Counted from the stretch's first letter, positions 19,501 through 27,452 are shown. The stretch: DNA of 64,000 nt from Flavobacterium gilvum (GCF_001761465.1 NZ_CP017479.1:1302001-1366000); one strand, 5' to 3'. The notes: generated from the sequence alone by a model not told the origin. Program-made: numbers and translations.

Positions 19501-19790
19501 TCTATTGTTAGTTCGGTTTTTGATCCTACAGTAATTTCACGGGAAATAAACCCAATAAATTTAACAATAAGGGTGGCATTTTGTTTTACATCAATGGTGA
19601 ACGCTCCATTGTAATCGGTAGTTACACCGTTTTTGCTTTCTTTTTCAATAACAGAAACTCCCGGCAAGGGAATACCTTTGTGATCTTTAACTATTCCGGT
19701 TACTGTTTTGGATTGCGCCATAACCGATAGACTGAAAAGTAAGAGTAAAGTAGATGTCAGAAAGCATCTGAGAAAAATTTTAGTTGTCAT
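16575..19790 (-). CDS. SusC/RagA family TonB-dependent outer-membrane transporter
   Basis: The 1071-residue protein imports oligosaccharides across the outer membrane using TonB energy. It has a signal peptide (LLLLFSLSVMAQ), a carboxypeptidase-regulatory-like domain (about 28-115, VTGIVKDHKGIPLPGVSV), the TonB-box-like DVVVVGYGTQKK, a plug with SSAIYGARAPYGVLVV, and a 22-strand barrel ending in AVFSMGVNIGF. The start is the ATG at 19790; one codon upstream is a TTG. It pairs with the SusD gene just downstream. The 182 bp upstream of it, after the dioxygenase gene, contain a perfect 8 bp inverted repeat that could be a regulator site. Confidence 0.95.
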   Translation of the reverse strand: MTTKIFLRCFLTSTLLLLFSLSVMAQSKTVTGIVKDHKGIPLPGVSVIEKESKNGVTTDYNGAFTIDVKQNATLIVKFIGFISREITVGSKTELTIEMNEDVTSLNDVVVVGYGTQKKISMTGAVETITSKSFANRPVTSAVQLLQGASASLVVSTPAGGNTPGSRPTITIRGQAALTGGATEPLVVIDGIPASVDQFNTLNPNVIESISVLKDAASSAIYGARAPYGVLVVSTKMGKKNEKPVITYSGNSGIVFPVRTPHTADSYTFALARNQAQLNGLLAPYFNDAALDIIKDNIDHPGKYTEEQLTPPVNGAWPNVVQSYNNNDMMDVWLTPSIRQQHDLSVRGGGEKTSYFISTSFVNQPGNLNYIQDIDNFRRYNLNSGLVTEISDWLKLTYRTNYSLGMTIAPMGEFGTGRDRIYAFAYGAWPTTPIKYFTGEYSSLSRISTSIGGGDTRVSGHNLDNILGLDMKLGKGWTAHVDGDWRVAFNDTQTLRIPVYETGPTGAVTLLAGTESSLAKSNALSTYWTMQGWTTYERSLDKHTFSLQLGAQVEEANARSLSGNTRDLIDPELPAIAISTGTRNVNDAINTWATEGFFGRFIYDYDKKYLLQVTGRYDGSGRYSEDSRWGFFPSASAGWNISRENFWEKIAPVVNYTKLRASYGTTGNQGNSAGYLHIPTMSVGSQSPWIFNGARLPYVNTPGILNMERTWEKLTTLNLGIELGFFNNRLTSEFEYFNRESWDIIGPATPLPAVLGTGAPEVNNAAFVTKGFELSVKWADNITKDWNYSVGMTLGDNHSEVTKYNTTVNSLGGFYVGKQIGEIWGYTADRFLNAGDFGANGKTLIDQTQFNAKWYPGDMKYEDLNGDGKVNPGTTTLENMGDLRRIGNSTPRYYYGVNLATGYNMKNAGRLDLSIFIQGVGKRDVFMGSSYFYWGAATGGSSIETAVYQGKHLDFYRDEKSDPRVLSVLGQNVDAYFPRPYNNSGEGGKNFQTSTKYLLSGAYTRLKNVQLNYTLPQDILKSAKINNCSLYVSGENLFVVSDLPSYIDPEFVNGGRTYPETAVFSMGVNIGF

Positions 19791-19830
19791 CAATATTGGT
19801 TGTTTAAATTTGTTTTGATTAATTAATGCT

Positions 19831-19863
19831 ATCGTAAATGTCAGTAAAACTTTTGTTTACGAT
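19831..19863. promoter_or_regulatory. Inverted repeat upstream of susC, possible operator
   Basis: ATCGTAAA (19831-19838) and TTTACGAT (19856-19863) are exact reverse complements separated by 17 nt, within the short region upstream of the SusC start. The spacing of about 25 bp centre to centre would suit a dimeric regulator. Confidence 0.35.
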
Positions 19864-19972
19864 GGGTAATAAGGAAAGTTATCCTGATTCAACCCTTGGC
19901 TTGGAAACGTGTGGTGGTGAGTAAAAATTCATATCCTAGTTTTAAATTTGTTTTAATTTTTTGTGAGGGTAT

Positions 19973-20950
19973 TTAAAATTGGTTTTTGTATAAAGTGGTT
20001 ATATCTACTTTTGGTACAGATTTTAACAGTTCATCCAACTCAGTATCTGTTCCCATTAATAGCGGGAAAAAATTGCTATTCAGTACTTGATCCTGTTCCA
20101 TTTTTGGAAAATTATGCAAAGCACTTAAACGATCGTAGTTGGCTGTGTTTCCAAGTGTTTGATGTTCCATGGCATTTAAAACAACAGCTCTTCGTGGTCT
20201 TTCAGAAAAATTTGCATAGGATCCATGCATCGTTAACGGATGGTGAAAACTGGCATATCCTTTTGGTAATTCATTGGCAAATTTTTTGTCAAAAGCAATA
20301 ATTTGTTCTTCGTTTAATACACCCCTTACAGCCTCCATATCGCCGGCAAGTCCTGTAATTGGTAGCAATCCCCATTTATGACTGCCCGGCACGTAATAAA
20401 GACAGCCGTTTTCTTTGGTGGCATCGTCAAGTCCAATCCAGCAAGTTAAATGGTGCATAGGTTTGGTGAAAGTCCAGTAGGAGAAATCCTGATGCCAAGC
20501 CACTACTCCGCCGTGTTTAGCGGGCTTGCAAAACAATTGGTCATGAAAAAGACGAAAAGGTTGTCCTAACAATTGATAAGCAGCCATGCGATAGGCCGGA
20601 GACCATACCAAATCATGAAATCCTGGTGTTACTCTCCACGCACCGATGGCGTGAAATAGCACTTTACTCGGGTCTTCGGATTCATTGCTTTCATAATGGT
20701 AAAACAAATTCTTCTCGGTATTATCAATTGTTTGTAGGTGTTCTAGTTCTTTGTTCAAGATATCAACTTGCTGTGGGGTCATTATTTGAATACCCGAAAT
20801 ATATCCGTCTTCTTGAAATGCTTTGATTTGGTCTTCGGTGAGAACATATTTTTCCCATTCTTTTGCATTAGCCGGCTGCTCAAAAATTGCAGATACAGGA
20901 GAATTATAATTCGCTAGGTCAAAAGTTAAAGCAGTTGTTGAGTTTTTCAT
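19973..20950 (-). CDS. PhyH-family Fe(II)/2-oxoglutarate dioxygenase in the PUL
   Basis: The 325-residue product belongs to the phytanoyl-CoA dioxygenase family, which hydroxylates small molecules using 2-oxoglutarate and O2. The facial triad is visible: H153 and D155 in AWHQDFSYW, and H242 in LTMHGSYANFSERPRRA, with an Arg of the RPRR block (251-254) as the likely 2-oxoglutarate anchor. No signal peptide is present, so it acts in the cytoplasm. It lies between the regulator and susC on the same strand, as part of the locus, which is uncommon for a PUL. Hydroxylation of an O-methyl group would release formaldehyde and demethylate an imported sugar. That role is speculation; other PhyH members act on phosphonates or amino acids. 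Confidence 0.85.
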   Translation of the reverse strand: MKNSTTALTFDLANYNSPVSAIFEQPANAKEWEKYVLTEDQIKAFQEDGYISGIQIMTPQQVDILNKELEHLQTIDNTEKNLFYHYESNESEDPSKVLFHAIGAWRVTPGFHDLVWSPAYRMAAYQLLGQPFRLFHDQLFCKPAKHGGVVAWHQDFSYWTFTKPMHHLTCWIGLDDATKENGCLYYVPGSHKWGLLPITGLAGDMEAVRGVLNEEQIIAFDKKFANELPKGYASFHHPLTMHGSYANFSERPRRAVVLNAMEHQTLGNTANYDRLSALHNFPKMEQDQVLNSNFFPLLMGTDTELDELLKSVPKVDITTLYKNQF

Positions 20951-21607
20951 AATTTCTAAATATCTAAAGAATTGGTATATATTTTATGATAATCCTAAGA
21001 AGTCAAGCTTTTCACTTTGTCAATAATCTTGATTTTAGCAAATTAATCACAATGCAAGTAATAAGTTTGTGTCGGTTTGCGAAAAAAAACAGTCATTTTG
21101 CGAATAGGGTAAAATGAGCTGATAAAGTGTGAGTGAAGAGGCTGAGTTGTTCAGCAAATTTTTTGGGTGAGATAAAAAATAAAAAACCTTTCGAATATGC
21201 GGTATTCATAAGGTTTTTATGCTGTAAATTATGAAAAGGAGGCTGGTGTTTAAGAAACTTTTGAAGTGTAATTCATAAGAAATTTACCGAAAGATTAGTT
21301 GAGTTTGAAGTGTTAAAATCTAGCAAATAAATACGTATTATCTTATTTTTTTATTCATAAAACTGTTAACATTATGCCAAAATATCGTCTTTTTAGAATT
21401 CTGTATAACAGATTGAACGTCACATGTTGTGCTGTTGTCTATTTTTTAATATATAATTTACTTTAACGATTTAGTTAGATTCAACTTTTTAAGTAGTAAT
21501 CTTTTGTAATTTAAAATTGTCCTTTTGCAAATGAAATATAAATTAGCAAGCAAGGTTGATGATTTGATGACTTATGAATTTTTCAGAATTCTCTAAAATG
21601 AAAGAAA
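20951..21607 (-). other. 657 bp intergenic region between the regulator and dioxygenase genes
   Basis: AT-rich, with no plausible ORF on either strand. It holds one hairpin terminator (21182-21218), about 390 nt after the regulator stop. The stretch 21219-21607 would be an unusually long 3' untranslated region or could encode a small RNA. Nothing more specific can be supported. Confidence 0.5.
21182..21218 (-). terminator. Bidirectional hairpin terminator
   Basis: AAAAACCTT (21182-21190) pairs with AAGGTTTTT (21210-21218), with an inner GAATA/TATTC stem. On the minus strand it is followed by TTTATTTTTTAT, a good T-tract for ending transcription from the regulator side. Confidence 0.6.
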
Positions 21608-22765
21608 CTAGGATTCTTTATATCTCGAACGATACTCAAGTGGTAACATGCCGGTGTACTGCTTAAAGTACCGGGTAATGTTCTCAAAACTTGTAAAGTT
21701 TAATTCGTAGGCGATTTGCCTAAGGGTTAGATTAGAATTTGTCAACAAAAATTTTATTCGATTGATACGAACTTTCTTTATTTCTTCGAGTATTGTACTA
21801 TTGATGCTTTCGCGAAATCTTTTTTCTAGTATCCTGCGAGACAGGGTGGTGGCACGCACAACAGCATCTACGGATATATCATTGGTGGTTGCGGTATTGA
21901 CAATGTAATATAAAGCGGTACGTACCTGTTCATCCTCTACCGCCAATGCAGTTGAGTTCCTTGTTATGATGGTATTTTGGTTCACCATAATATCGGAAGA
22001 GGGTTTTTCTCCAGATTCTATCCATTGGCACAATGTCTGAGCAGACAGGAAGCCTGCTTGTCTGCCATTTTGATCTATACTTGATAGCGTTGGGGAAGCC
22101 ATTTCACATAACATTACATCGTTGTCAACCCCAAGTAGGGAAAAATCATCTGGCACCTTGGCTTGCAGGTTTTTTGCCGCTTCCAATAAATGAATATTTA
22201 ATTCATCTGTAACCGAAAAAATTGCACACGGTTTTGGCAATGTATCCAGCCATTCCACGAGTTTTTCTGGAAGTTGTTCCCATAATTCAACAGAATTGTT
22301 ATAGATGTAACTATTTACTGTACAGCCTGATTTAGCAAGTGTTGTTTCATATCCTCGTTGTCGTTCCAGTGACCATTTAAAATCCTTGAATCCAAGGAAA
22401 GCAAAATTTTTAAAACCTTTTGAAGTCAGATAATTGGCTGCCATTTCTCCAATGGCTAGGTGATCTCCCCACACATTGATAAAGTCTTTGTATAATTTGG
22501 TATGGGGAAATAGGATAACGGGAACGTTCAATCGTATAAGATTTTTAAAGCCTTCCAATTCCCTGGTCAAAATACCATCAGGTTCCCATTGTATTATTCT
22601 TTTTTGCATTTGATGCAGATTGCTTTTTCCAATATATTTAGGAGAAAGGAAGAAAAAGGTGAACTTATCGTGCAGTTTGTTGAAATTGGTAATACCCATC
22701 AACAAGTCTCTGTCATACGCTCTCGAAGTATCCATTAAGACTACTATTTTCAGCTTATTTTTCAC
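21608..22765 (-). CDS. XylR-like regulator: LacI-type sugar-sensing domain fused to AraC HTH
   Basis: The 385-residue protein joins a periplasmic-binding-protein-like ligand domain (about 5-270; KIVVLMDTSRAYDRDLLMG, CAIFSVTDELNIHLLEAA, LLGVDND) to a C-terminal AraC/XylS DNA-binding domain (about 285-383; RRILEKRFRESI, LTLRQIAYELNFTSFENITRYFKQYTG, the last cut off at the second helix-turn-helix). This is the layout of XylR from Proteobacteria, which binds a sugar monomer in the cytoplasm and activates transport genes. It is the first gene of the PUL in transcription order and is the likely activator of the SusCD-enzyme operon. It has no membrane segment, unlike the hybrid two-component systems that control many PULs. 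Confidence 0.9.
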   Translation of the reverse strand: MKNKLKIVVLMDTSRAYDRDLLMGITNFNKLHDKFTFFFLSPKYIGKSNLHQMQKRIIQWEPDGILTRELEGFKNLIRLNVPVILFPHTKLYKDFINVWGDHLAIGEMAANYLTSKGFKNFAFLGFKDFKWSLERQRGYETTLAKSGCTVNSYIYNNSVELWEQLPEKLVEWLDTLPKPCAIFSVTDELNIHLLEAAKNLQAKVPDDFSLLGVDNDVMLCEMASPTLSSIDQNGRQAGFLSAQTLCQWIESGEKPSSDIMVNQNTIITRNSTALAVEDEQVRTALYYIVNTATTNDISVDAVVRATTLSRRILEKRFRESINSTILEEIKKVRINRIKFLLTNSNLTLRQIAYELNFTSFENITRYFKQYTGMLPLEYRSRYKES

Positions 22766-22803
22766 ATTTAGGTAATTTTAAGTTTTTTTTGAATGTTATA
22801 AAC

Positions 22804-22811
22804 CAAAAGTA
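22804..22811 (-). promoter_or_regulatory. Candidate -7 element (TACTTTTG) of the PUL regulator
   Basis: On the minus strand TACTTTTG matches TAnnTTTG and would give a leader of about 32 nt. A second match, TATCTTTG, lies at 22820-22827. The two cannot be ranked by eye. Confidence 0.35.
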
Positions 22812-22893
22812 ATGACTTTCAAAGATATTGAAAAATGTTCGTCAGTTAGACACGATATTTGCATTTAAAAAACACAAACGCCCTGATGCTATT

Positions 22894-23042
22894 GCACAAT
22901 GTCATTAAGTTAAACTTTTTGTTTTCTCGCAAAGCCGCAAAGCCGCAAAGAATTCGGTCAAAAACTTTGCGTCTTTGCGCCTTTGCGCGAGCTATATTTA
23001 GAATAATCTTATCGAGAATTCCTTAACTTAATAACATTGTGC
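22894..23042. repeat. 149 bp palindromic element with 20 bp terminal inverted repeats
   Basis: The left end GCACAATGTCATTAAGTTAA (22894-22913) and the right end (23023-23042) are reverse complements at 19 of 20 positions. The interior is itself a long imperfect hairpin made of repeated GCAAAG units on one arm (CTCGCAAAGCCGCAAAG) and CTTTGCG units on the other. There is no ORF. It looks like a MITE or other non-autonomous mobile hairpin. Related copies lie at 27628, 33031 and 44780. Confidence 0.75.
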
Positions 23043-23078
23043 TTTTGCAAGGCAAGCGAATTGTTAAAGACAAAACCG

Positions 23079-23086
23079 TATATTTG
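23079..23086 (+). promoter_or_regulatory. Candidate -7 element (TATATTTG) of the PorT-like gene
   Basis: TATATTTG matches TAnnTTTG. Because it overlaps an in-frame GTG at 23086, that GTG would lie upstream of the transcript start. This favours the ATG at 23113. Confidence 0.4.
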
Positions 23087-23112
23087 TGAATCTGAATTTA
23101 ACATACAAAATA

Positions 23113-23820
23113 ATGGTGCGCTTATTTCTTGGCTGTTTTCTTTTTTTGTCACTTTTTAGAGGGTATTCTCAAGAGGAGACATTTTCAATTGATACTTTGC
23201 ATGTTAAGATTGATAGCCTTTACAGGGAAGATCAGTTTTATGCTGGACTTAACTATAATTCTCTTTTGAAAAAGCCAAGCGGTGTATCTCAGGAAAAAAT
23301 ATCTTTTGGTTTTTCTGCCGGATTCCTTAGAGATATGCCAATAAACAAAAAAAGAACTTTTGCGATAGCGCCAGGTATTGGATTTTCATTCAATAATTAT
23401 CTCCAAAATATGACGATTACAGGAACCAGTCAAAATCCTGTTTATGGAGTAATGCCATCTGATTTAAGCTATGACAAAAACAGGTTTGAACAATTTCGGG
23501 TTGATGTTCCAATCGAATTCAGATGGCGTGATTCGACTCCACAGGAGTTTCAGTTTTTTAGAATATATGGAGGTTTTAAGGTAAGTTATTTGTTGTATGA
23601 TAAATCGGTTTTTGATGATGGAAATGTAAAAACCGTCATTAAAGGCAATAAAGATTTTGAGGATTTTCTCTATGGTGTGTATCTTTCTGTTGGGTACAGC
23701 GCGTTTAATTTGCAGGTAAGTTATAATTTGAACTCTTTTTTTAAATCGTCTGCCCAAATCGATTCGGTACCAATTACAATGAATGCTTTGAATATAGGTG
23801 TTGTCTTTTATATTTTATAG
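23113..23820 (+). CDS. Outer-membrane beta-barrel protein, PorT-like
   Basis: The 235-residue product (start at the ATG at 23113) has a signal peptide (LFLGCFLFLSLFRGYSQ) and beta-barrel strands such as KISFGFSAGFLRDMP, FAIAPGIGFSFNNYL, FRIYGGFKVSYLLYD and YGVYLSVGYSAFNLQVSY, ending NIGVVFYIL. Length and layout fit the OMP_b-brl_2/PorT family. PorT itself is an outer-membrane component of the T9SS, and this window has T9SS cargo elsewhere, but I cannot separate PorT from other eight-stranded barrels by eye. It converges on the PAP2-like gene with a 6 bp overlap of their 3' ends. Confidence 0.7.
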   Translation: MVRLFLGCFLFLSLFRGYSQEETFSIDTLHVKIDSLYREDQFYAGLNYNSLLKKPSGVSQEKISFGFSAGFLRDMPINKKRTFAIAPGIGFSFNNYLQNMTITGTSQNPVYGVMPSDLSYDKNRFEQFRVDVPIEFRWRDSTPQEFQFFRIYGGFKVSYLLYDKSVFDDGNVKTVIKGNKDFEDFLYGVYLSVGYSAFNLQVSYNLNSFFKSSAQIDSVPITMNALNIGVVFYIL

Positions 23821-24420
23821 CCAAATAAAAAGAAACAACATTTGAGGAATACTTCCTAGCAACAAACCTATAATCAGTTCCTTGGGGGTGTGAGCTTCCA
23901 TTACCAAGCGCGATGAAGCCACAAAACCATTCATCAATAAAAAAAAAGGAATTAAAAAAACATTCCCCGTTTGGAAATGCGTATTCAATCCAAATGCAAA
24001 AACGGTCAAGGCAGAAATAGCTAGCATATGCAAACTGGCTTTGATTTTGGCAAATAACAGTCCGAGTGCAAATAAGATGCTAAATAACGCACCTAGGAAA
24101 AAAAAATGCAATTCGAGAAAATGTTCCAGTGTAATGGTTTTTCGAAGCAGTAAAAGAATTAAAAAGCACTGGAAAACCAATGGTGTTTTGCGTTGCTCCA
24201 AGTCAGCAATCATTATAGAATCGACTTTTCCGACGTATCGCAATAAATAATACAATGCTATGGGAGTCAAAATGGTAATAATCCCAATCTGTAAAAAAAA
24301 CATTCCCATTTCATTGGCATTAAAATCCGAAAGATGGTATAGAAAATAGAAAAAGCAAGCTTGTACAGGTGTAAAAAGCGGGTGGAAAATATATGAGAAT
24401 ATGGGGAGTGTTTTTTTCAA
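23815..24420 (-). CDS. PAP2-like polytopic membrane protein (TTG start)
   Basis: The 201-residue protein has about six hydrophobic segments. Near the C-terminus SSRLVMEAHTPKELIIG resembles the SRxxxxxHxxxD motif of PAP2 phosphatases (compare SRxYLGVHxPxDVxxG), but the final Asp is replaced by Glu, so catalytic ability is uncertain. No ATG is available at the N-terminus: the frame is closed by TAG two codons upstream, and the first ATG would remove the first membrane segment, so translation starts at the TTG at 24420. It follows rpoN on the same strand after a 43 bp gap and may be co-transcribed with it. Confidence 0.65.
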   Translation of the reverse strand: MKKTLPIFSYIFHPLFTPVQACFFYFLYHLSDFNANEMGMFFLQIGIITILTPIALYYLLRYVGKVDSIMIADLEQRKTPLVFQCFLILLLLRKTITLEHFLELHFFFLGALFSILFALGLLFAKIKASLHMLAISALTVFAFGLNTHFQTGNVFLIPFFLLMNGFVASSRLVMEAHTPKELIIGLLLGSIPQMLFLFIWL

Positions 24421-24463
24421 TTTCTAAAAATGGATTTATAAAATGTAAGGCCCAAAAAAGGTC

Positions 24464-25930
24464 TCACAGTTTTTTTCTCATACGTGCCACAGGGATTTCC
24501 AGCTGTTCACGGTATTTTGCAATTGTTCGTCTAGCTATCGGATATCCTTTTTCTTTGAGGATTTCGGCCAATAAATCATCTGGAAGCGGATTTTTTTTGT
24601 CCTCTTCTTCGATTGTATTTTGTAAAATTCTCTTTATTTCTATAGTGGAAACTTCTTCACCCTGATCGTTTTTCATTGCTTCAGAGAAAAAATCTTTTAC
24701 GAGTTTTGTGCCATACGGTGTTTCTACATATTTACTATTGGCTACACGGGAAACTGTCGAAATATCAAGACCAATTCTATCGGCAATGTCTTTTAATATC
24801 ATTGGTTTCAACCGCGTTTCGTCACCATCCAACAGATACTCTCTCTGATAATGCATAATGGCATTCATCGTAACAAATAAAGTGTCCTGACGTTGCTTTA
24901 TGGCATCGATAAACCACTTGGCCGAATCGAGTTTTTGTTTGATAAACTGAACGGCGTCTTTTTGTGAATTCGATTTGTCTTTTGATTCCTTATAGGTTTG
25001 CATCATTTCCTGATAATCTTTGGAAACGTGCAATGAAGGGGCATTTCTGCCATTTAGCGTAAGCTCTAAATCGCCTTCAACGATGCGTATGGTAAAATCG
25101 GGAACAATGTTTTCGGTAATTTTGTTGTTTCCTGAAAAAGATCCGCCCGGTTTGGGGTTGAGTCTTTCTATTTCGTGAATGGCATTTCTTAACTGCTCGT
25201 TGGAAATGCTAAATTTCTGAATCAGTTTGTCGTAATGTTTTTTTACGAAAGAATCAAATTGGTTTTCGATAATCGAGGTGGCCAATTCAACCGATTCTGT
25301 TGGGGTTTTGTGTTTTAGTTGCAGTAGTAAACATTCCTGTAAATCGCGTGCTCCAACTCCTGTTGGTTCAAGTTCATGAATAATATGCAGGATTGTTTCA
25401 ACCTGTTTTTCGGTAGTATAAAGCCCTTGGGTAAATGCCATATCATCAACCAAATCCGGGATGCTTCTTCGGATATAGCCCATATCGTCGATACTTCCAA
25501 CCAAAAATTCAGCAATATCACGTTCTTCATCATTTAGCATAAACGTGTTCAATTGATTGATGAGATCCTGATGAAAGCTTATGGCTGCAGCAAATGGCGT
25601 TTCTTTGGTTTCGTCGTCATCGCTGTAATTGTTGGCTTGTGTTTTGTAATCAGGAGTGTCGTCACTGTTGAGGTATTCGTCTATGTTGATGTCTTCAGAC
25701 TCTATTCTGTCTGCTTCAGAATCATCATAGTCGTCATAATCTTCGGTATCGTATTCGTCTTTTTCATATAAATCCTCCTCTTTGCCTGATTCCAGAGCAG
25801 GATTTTCGTTCATTTCTTCCAGTAATCTTTGTTCAAATGCTTGCGTAGGCAACTGAATTAACTTCATCAACTGGATTTGTTGTGGAGATAATTTCTGAGA
25901 TATTTTTAAATTTAAAAACTGCTTTAGCAT
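24464..25930 (-). CDS. rpoN: RNA polymerase sigma-54 factor
   Basis: Sigma-54 directs RNA polymerase to -24/-12 promoters that need an AAA+ activator. The 488-residue product has the N-terminal Gln/Leu-rich activator-responsive region (KISQKLSPQQIQLMKLIQLP), an acidic region II (EEDLYEKDEYDTEDYDDYDD), the core-binding domain, and the C-terminal RpoN box ARRTIAKYRE (466-475). It is normal in length and complete. It lies between asnS and the PAP2-like gene on the minus strand. A 22 bp-arm palindrome lies in the gap upstream. Confidence 0.96.
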   Translation of the reverse strand: MLKQFLNLKISQKLSPQQIQLMKLIQLPTQAFEQRLLEEMNENPALESGKEEDLYEKDEYDTEDYDDYDDSEADRIESEDINIDEYLNSDDTPDYKTQANNYSDDDETKETPFAAAISFHQDLINQLNTFMLNDEERDIAEFLVGSIDDMGYIRRSIPDLVDDMAFTQGLYTTEKQVETILHIIHELEPTGVGARDLQECLLLQLKHKTPTESVELATSIIENQFDSFVKKHYDKLIQKFSISNEQLRNAIHEIERLNPKPGGSFSGNNKITENIVPDFTIRIVEGDLELTLNGRNAPSLHVSKDYQEMMQTYKESKDKSNSQKDAVQFIKQKLDSAKWFIDAIKQRQDTLFVTMNAIMHYQREYLLDGDETRLKPMILKDIADRIGLDISTVSRVANSKYVETPYGTKLVKDFFSEAMKNDQGEEVSTIEIKRILQNTIEEEDKKNPLPDDLLAEILKEKGYPIARRTIAKYREQLEIPVARMRKKL

Positions 25931-25953
25931 TTATATATTGTTTGTGGTTTGTT

Positions 25954-26008
25954 GTTTTTGGTTTATAGTTTGTTGCAGAACTTTAACAATAAACTATAAA
26001 CCAAAAAC
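25954..26008. repeat. Intergenic palindrome, 22 bp arms, between asnS and rpoN
   Basis: The arm beginning GTTTTTGGTTTATAGTTTG (25954-25975) and its partner (25987-26008) are reverse complements at 21 of 22 positions around an 11 nt loop. A similar GTTTAT(A/G)GTTTGT vocabulary appears in the palindrome at 48132-48172. Confidence 0.65.
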
Positions 26009-26018
26009 GATAAACATT

Positions 26019-27452
26019 TTAAAAATCAGCATTCTGTGGGGTTCTTGGAAAAGGAATTACATCACGAATATTTGTCATTCCGGTAACAAAAAGAACCAAT
26101 CTTTCAAATCCAAGTCCGAAACCGGAGTGAACCGAACTTCCAAATCTTCGGGTATCAAGATACCACCATAATTCTTCTTCATCGATTCCTAAAGCTTTCA
26201 TTTTTTCGACCAAAACATCAAAACGTTCTTCACGTTGTGATCCTCCTACGATTTCCCCAATTCCCGGGAAAAGAATGTCCATAGCGCGAACGGTTTTTCC
26301 GTCCTCGTTCAAACGCATATAGAAAGCTTTGATATTTGCCGGATAATCAAACAAGATAACCGGTGATTTAAAGTGTTTTTCTACCAAGAAACGTTCGTGT
26401 TCCGATTGTAAATCGGCGCCCCATTCATTGATGATGTATTGAAACTTTTTCTTTTTGTTTGGAGTCGAATCTCTCAGAATATCAATTGCTTCAGTATAAG
26501 AAACACGTTTGAAATTGTTTTCCAAAACAAAGTTAAGCTTTTCCAGTAAAGTCATTTCACTTCTTTCAGCTTGCGGTTTTGTTTTTTCTTCTTCTAACAA
26601 ACGACCTTCCAGGAATTTCAAATCCTCTGGACACTTCTCCATTGTATATTTAATTACATATCGGATAAAATCTTCGGCAAGATCCATATTGTCGTTCAAA
26701 TCATTGAAAGCAACTTCGGGTTCAATCATCCAAAATTCGGCCAAATGGCGTGATGTATTCGAATTTTCGGCTCTAAAAGTAGGTCCGAAAGTATAAATTT
26801 GCCCCAAAGCCATAGCAAAAGTTTCACCTTCCAATTGTCCGGAAACTGTTAAGTTGGTATGTTTCCCGAAGAAATCTTTTTTGTAATCAATATCGCCTTC
26901 TTCATTTTTTGGCAAATTGTCCAATGGCAAAGAAGTTACCTGAAACATTTCGCCTGCACCTTCGGCATCAGCTCCGGTGATAATTGGCGTATTTACATAA
27001 ACAAAACCTTTTTGTTGGAAATAACTGTGCACCGCATAAGACAAAACCGAACGAACGCGCATGATAGCTCCAAAAGCATTTGTGCGTACACGCAAATGTG
27101 CATTTTCACGCAGGAATTCCAAAGAGTGTTTCTTTGGTTGCATAGGGAATTTCTCGGCATCTGAGTCGCCTAGGATTTCGAGTTTTTTAACCTGAATTTC
27201 ATATTTTTGGCCAGCTCCTTTACTTTCCACCAAATCACCCGTTACCGAAACTGCTGCTCCCGTTGTGATTCTTTTTAAGATTTCGTCTGAGGTATTCTCA
27301 AAATCGACAACACACTGTATGTTATTGATGGTCGAACCATCATTTAAAGCAATAAATTGATTGTTTCTAAAAGTTCTAACCCAACCTTTAGCATTAATTT
27401 CCTGTAACGTCGTTGAACTGTTTAGTAAGTCTTTAACCTTCGTGTGTCTCAT
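26019..27452 (-). CDS. asnS: Asparaginyl-tRNA synthetase
   Basis: A class IIb aminoacyl-tRNA synthetase that charges tRNA-Asn. The 477-residue product has an N-terminal OB-fold anticodon-binding domain ([19 protein letters not shown]) and the class II catalytic core with [20 protein letters not shown] (motif 2), ending [16 protein letters not shown] (motif 3). [11 protein letters not shown] is typical of AsnRS rather than AspRS. It is followed on the same strand by rpoN. A candidate -7 element lies upstream at 27537-27544. Confidence 0.96.
   Translation of the reverse strand: MRHTKVKDLLNSSTTLQEINAKGWVRTFRNNQFIALNDGSTINNIQCVVDFENTSDEILKRITTGAAVSVTGDLVESKGAGQKYEIQVKKLEILGDSDAEKFPMQPKKHSLEFLRENAHLRVRTNAFGAIMRVRSVLSYAVHSYFQQKGFVYVNTPIITGADAEGAGEMFQVTSLPLDNLPKNEEGDIDYKKDFFGKHTNLTVSGQLEGETFAMALGQIYTFGPTFRAENSNTSRHLAEFWMIEPEVAFNDLNDNMDLAEDFIRYVIKYTMEKCPEDLKFLEGRLLEEEKTKPQAERSEMTLLEKLNFVLENNFKRVSYTEAIDILRDSTPNKKKKFQYIINEWGADLQSEHERFLVEKHFKSPVILFDYPANIKAFYMRLNEDGKTVRAMDILFPGIGEIVGGSQREERFDVLVEKMKALGIDEEELWWYLDTRRFGSSVHSGFGLGFERLVLFVTGMTNIRDVIPFPRTPQNADF

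Larger units (their letters stand above)
22766..23112. other. Divergent intergenic region with an inserted hairpin element
   Basis: This gap lies between the PUL regulator and the PorT-like gene. It holds two minus-strand TAnnTTTG matches near the regulator, the 149 bp terminal-inverted-repeat element (22894-23042) and a plus-strand TATATTTG at 23079-23086. No ORF is visible. Confidence 0.6.

Noticed and set aside
22894..23042. CRISPR-like array of GCAAAG repeats
   Set aside because: The units are 6-9 bp, arranged as inverted arms of a hairpin, with no spacers of regular length and no cas genes.
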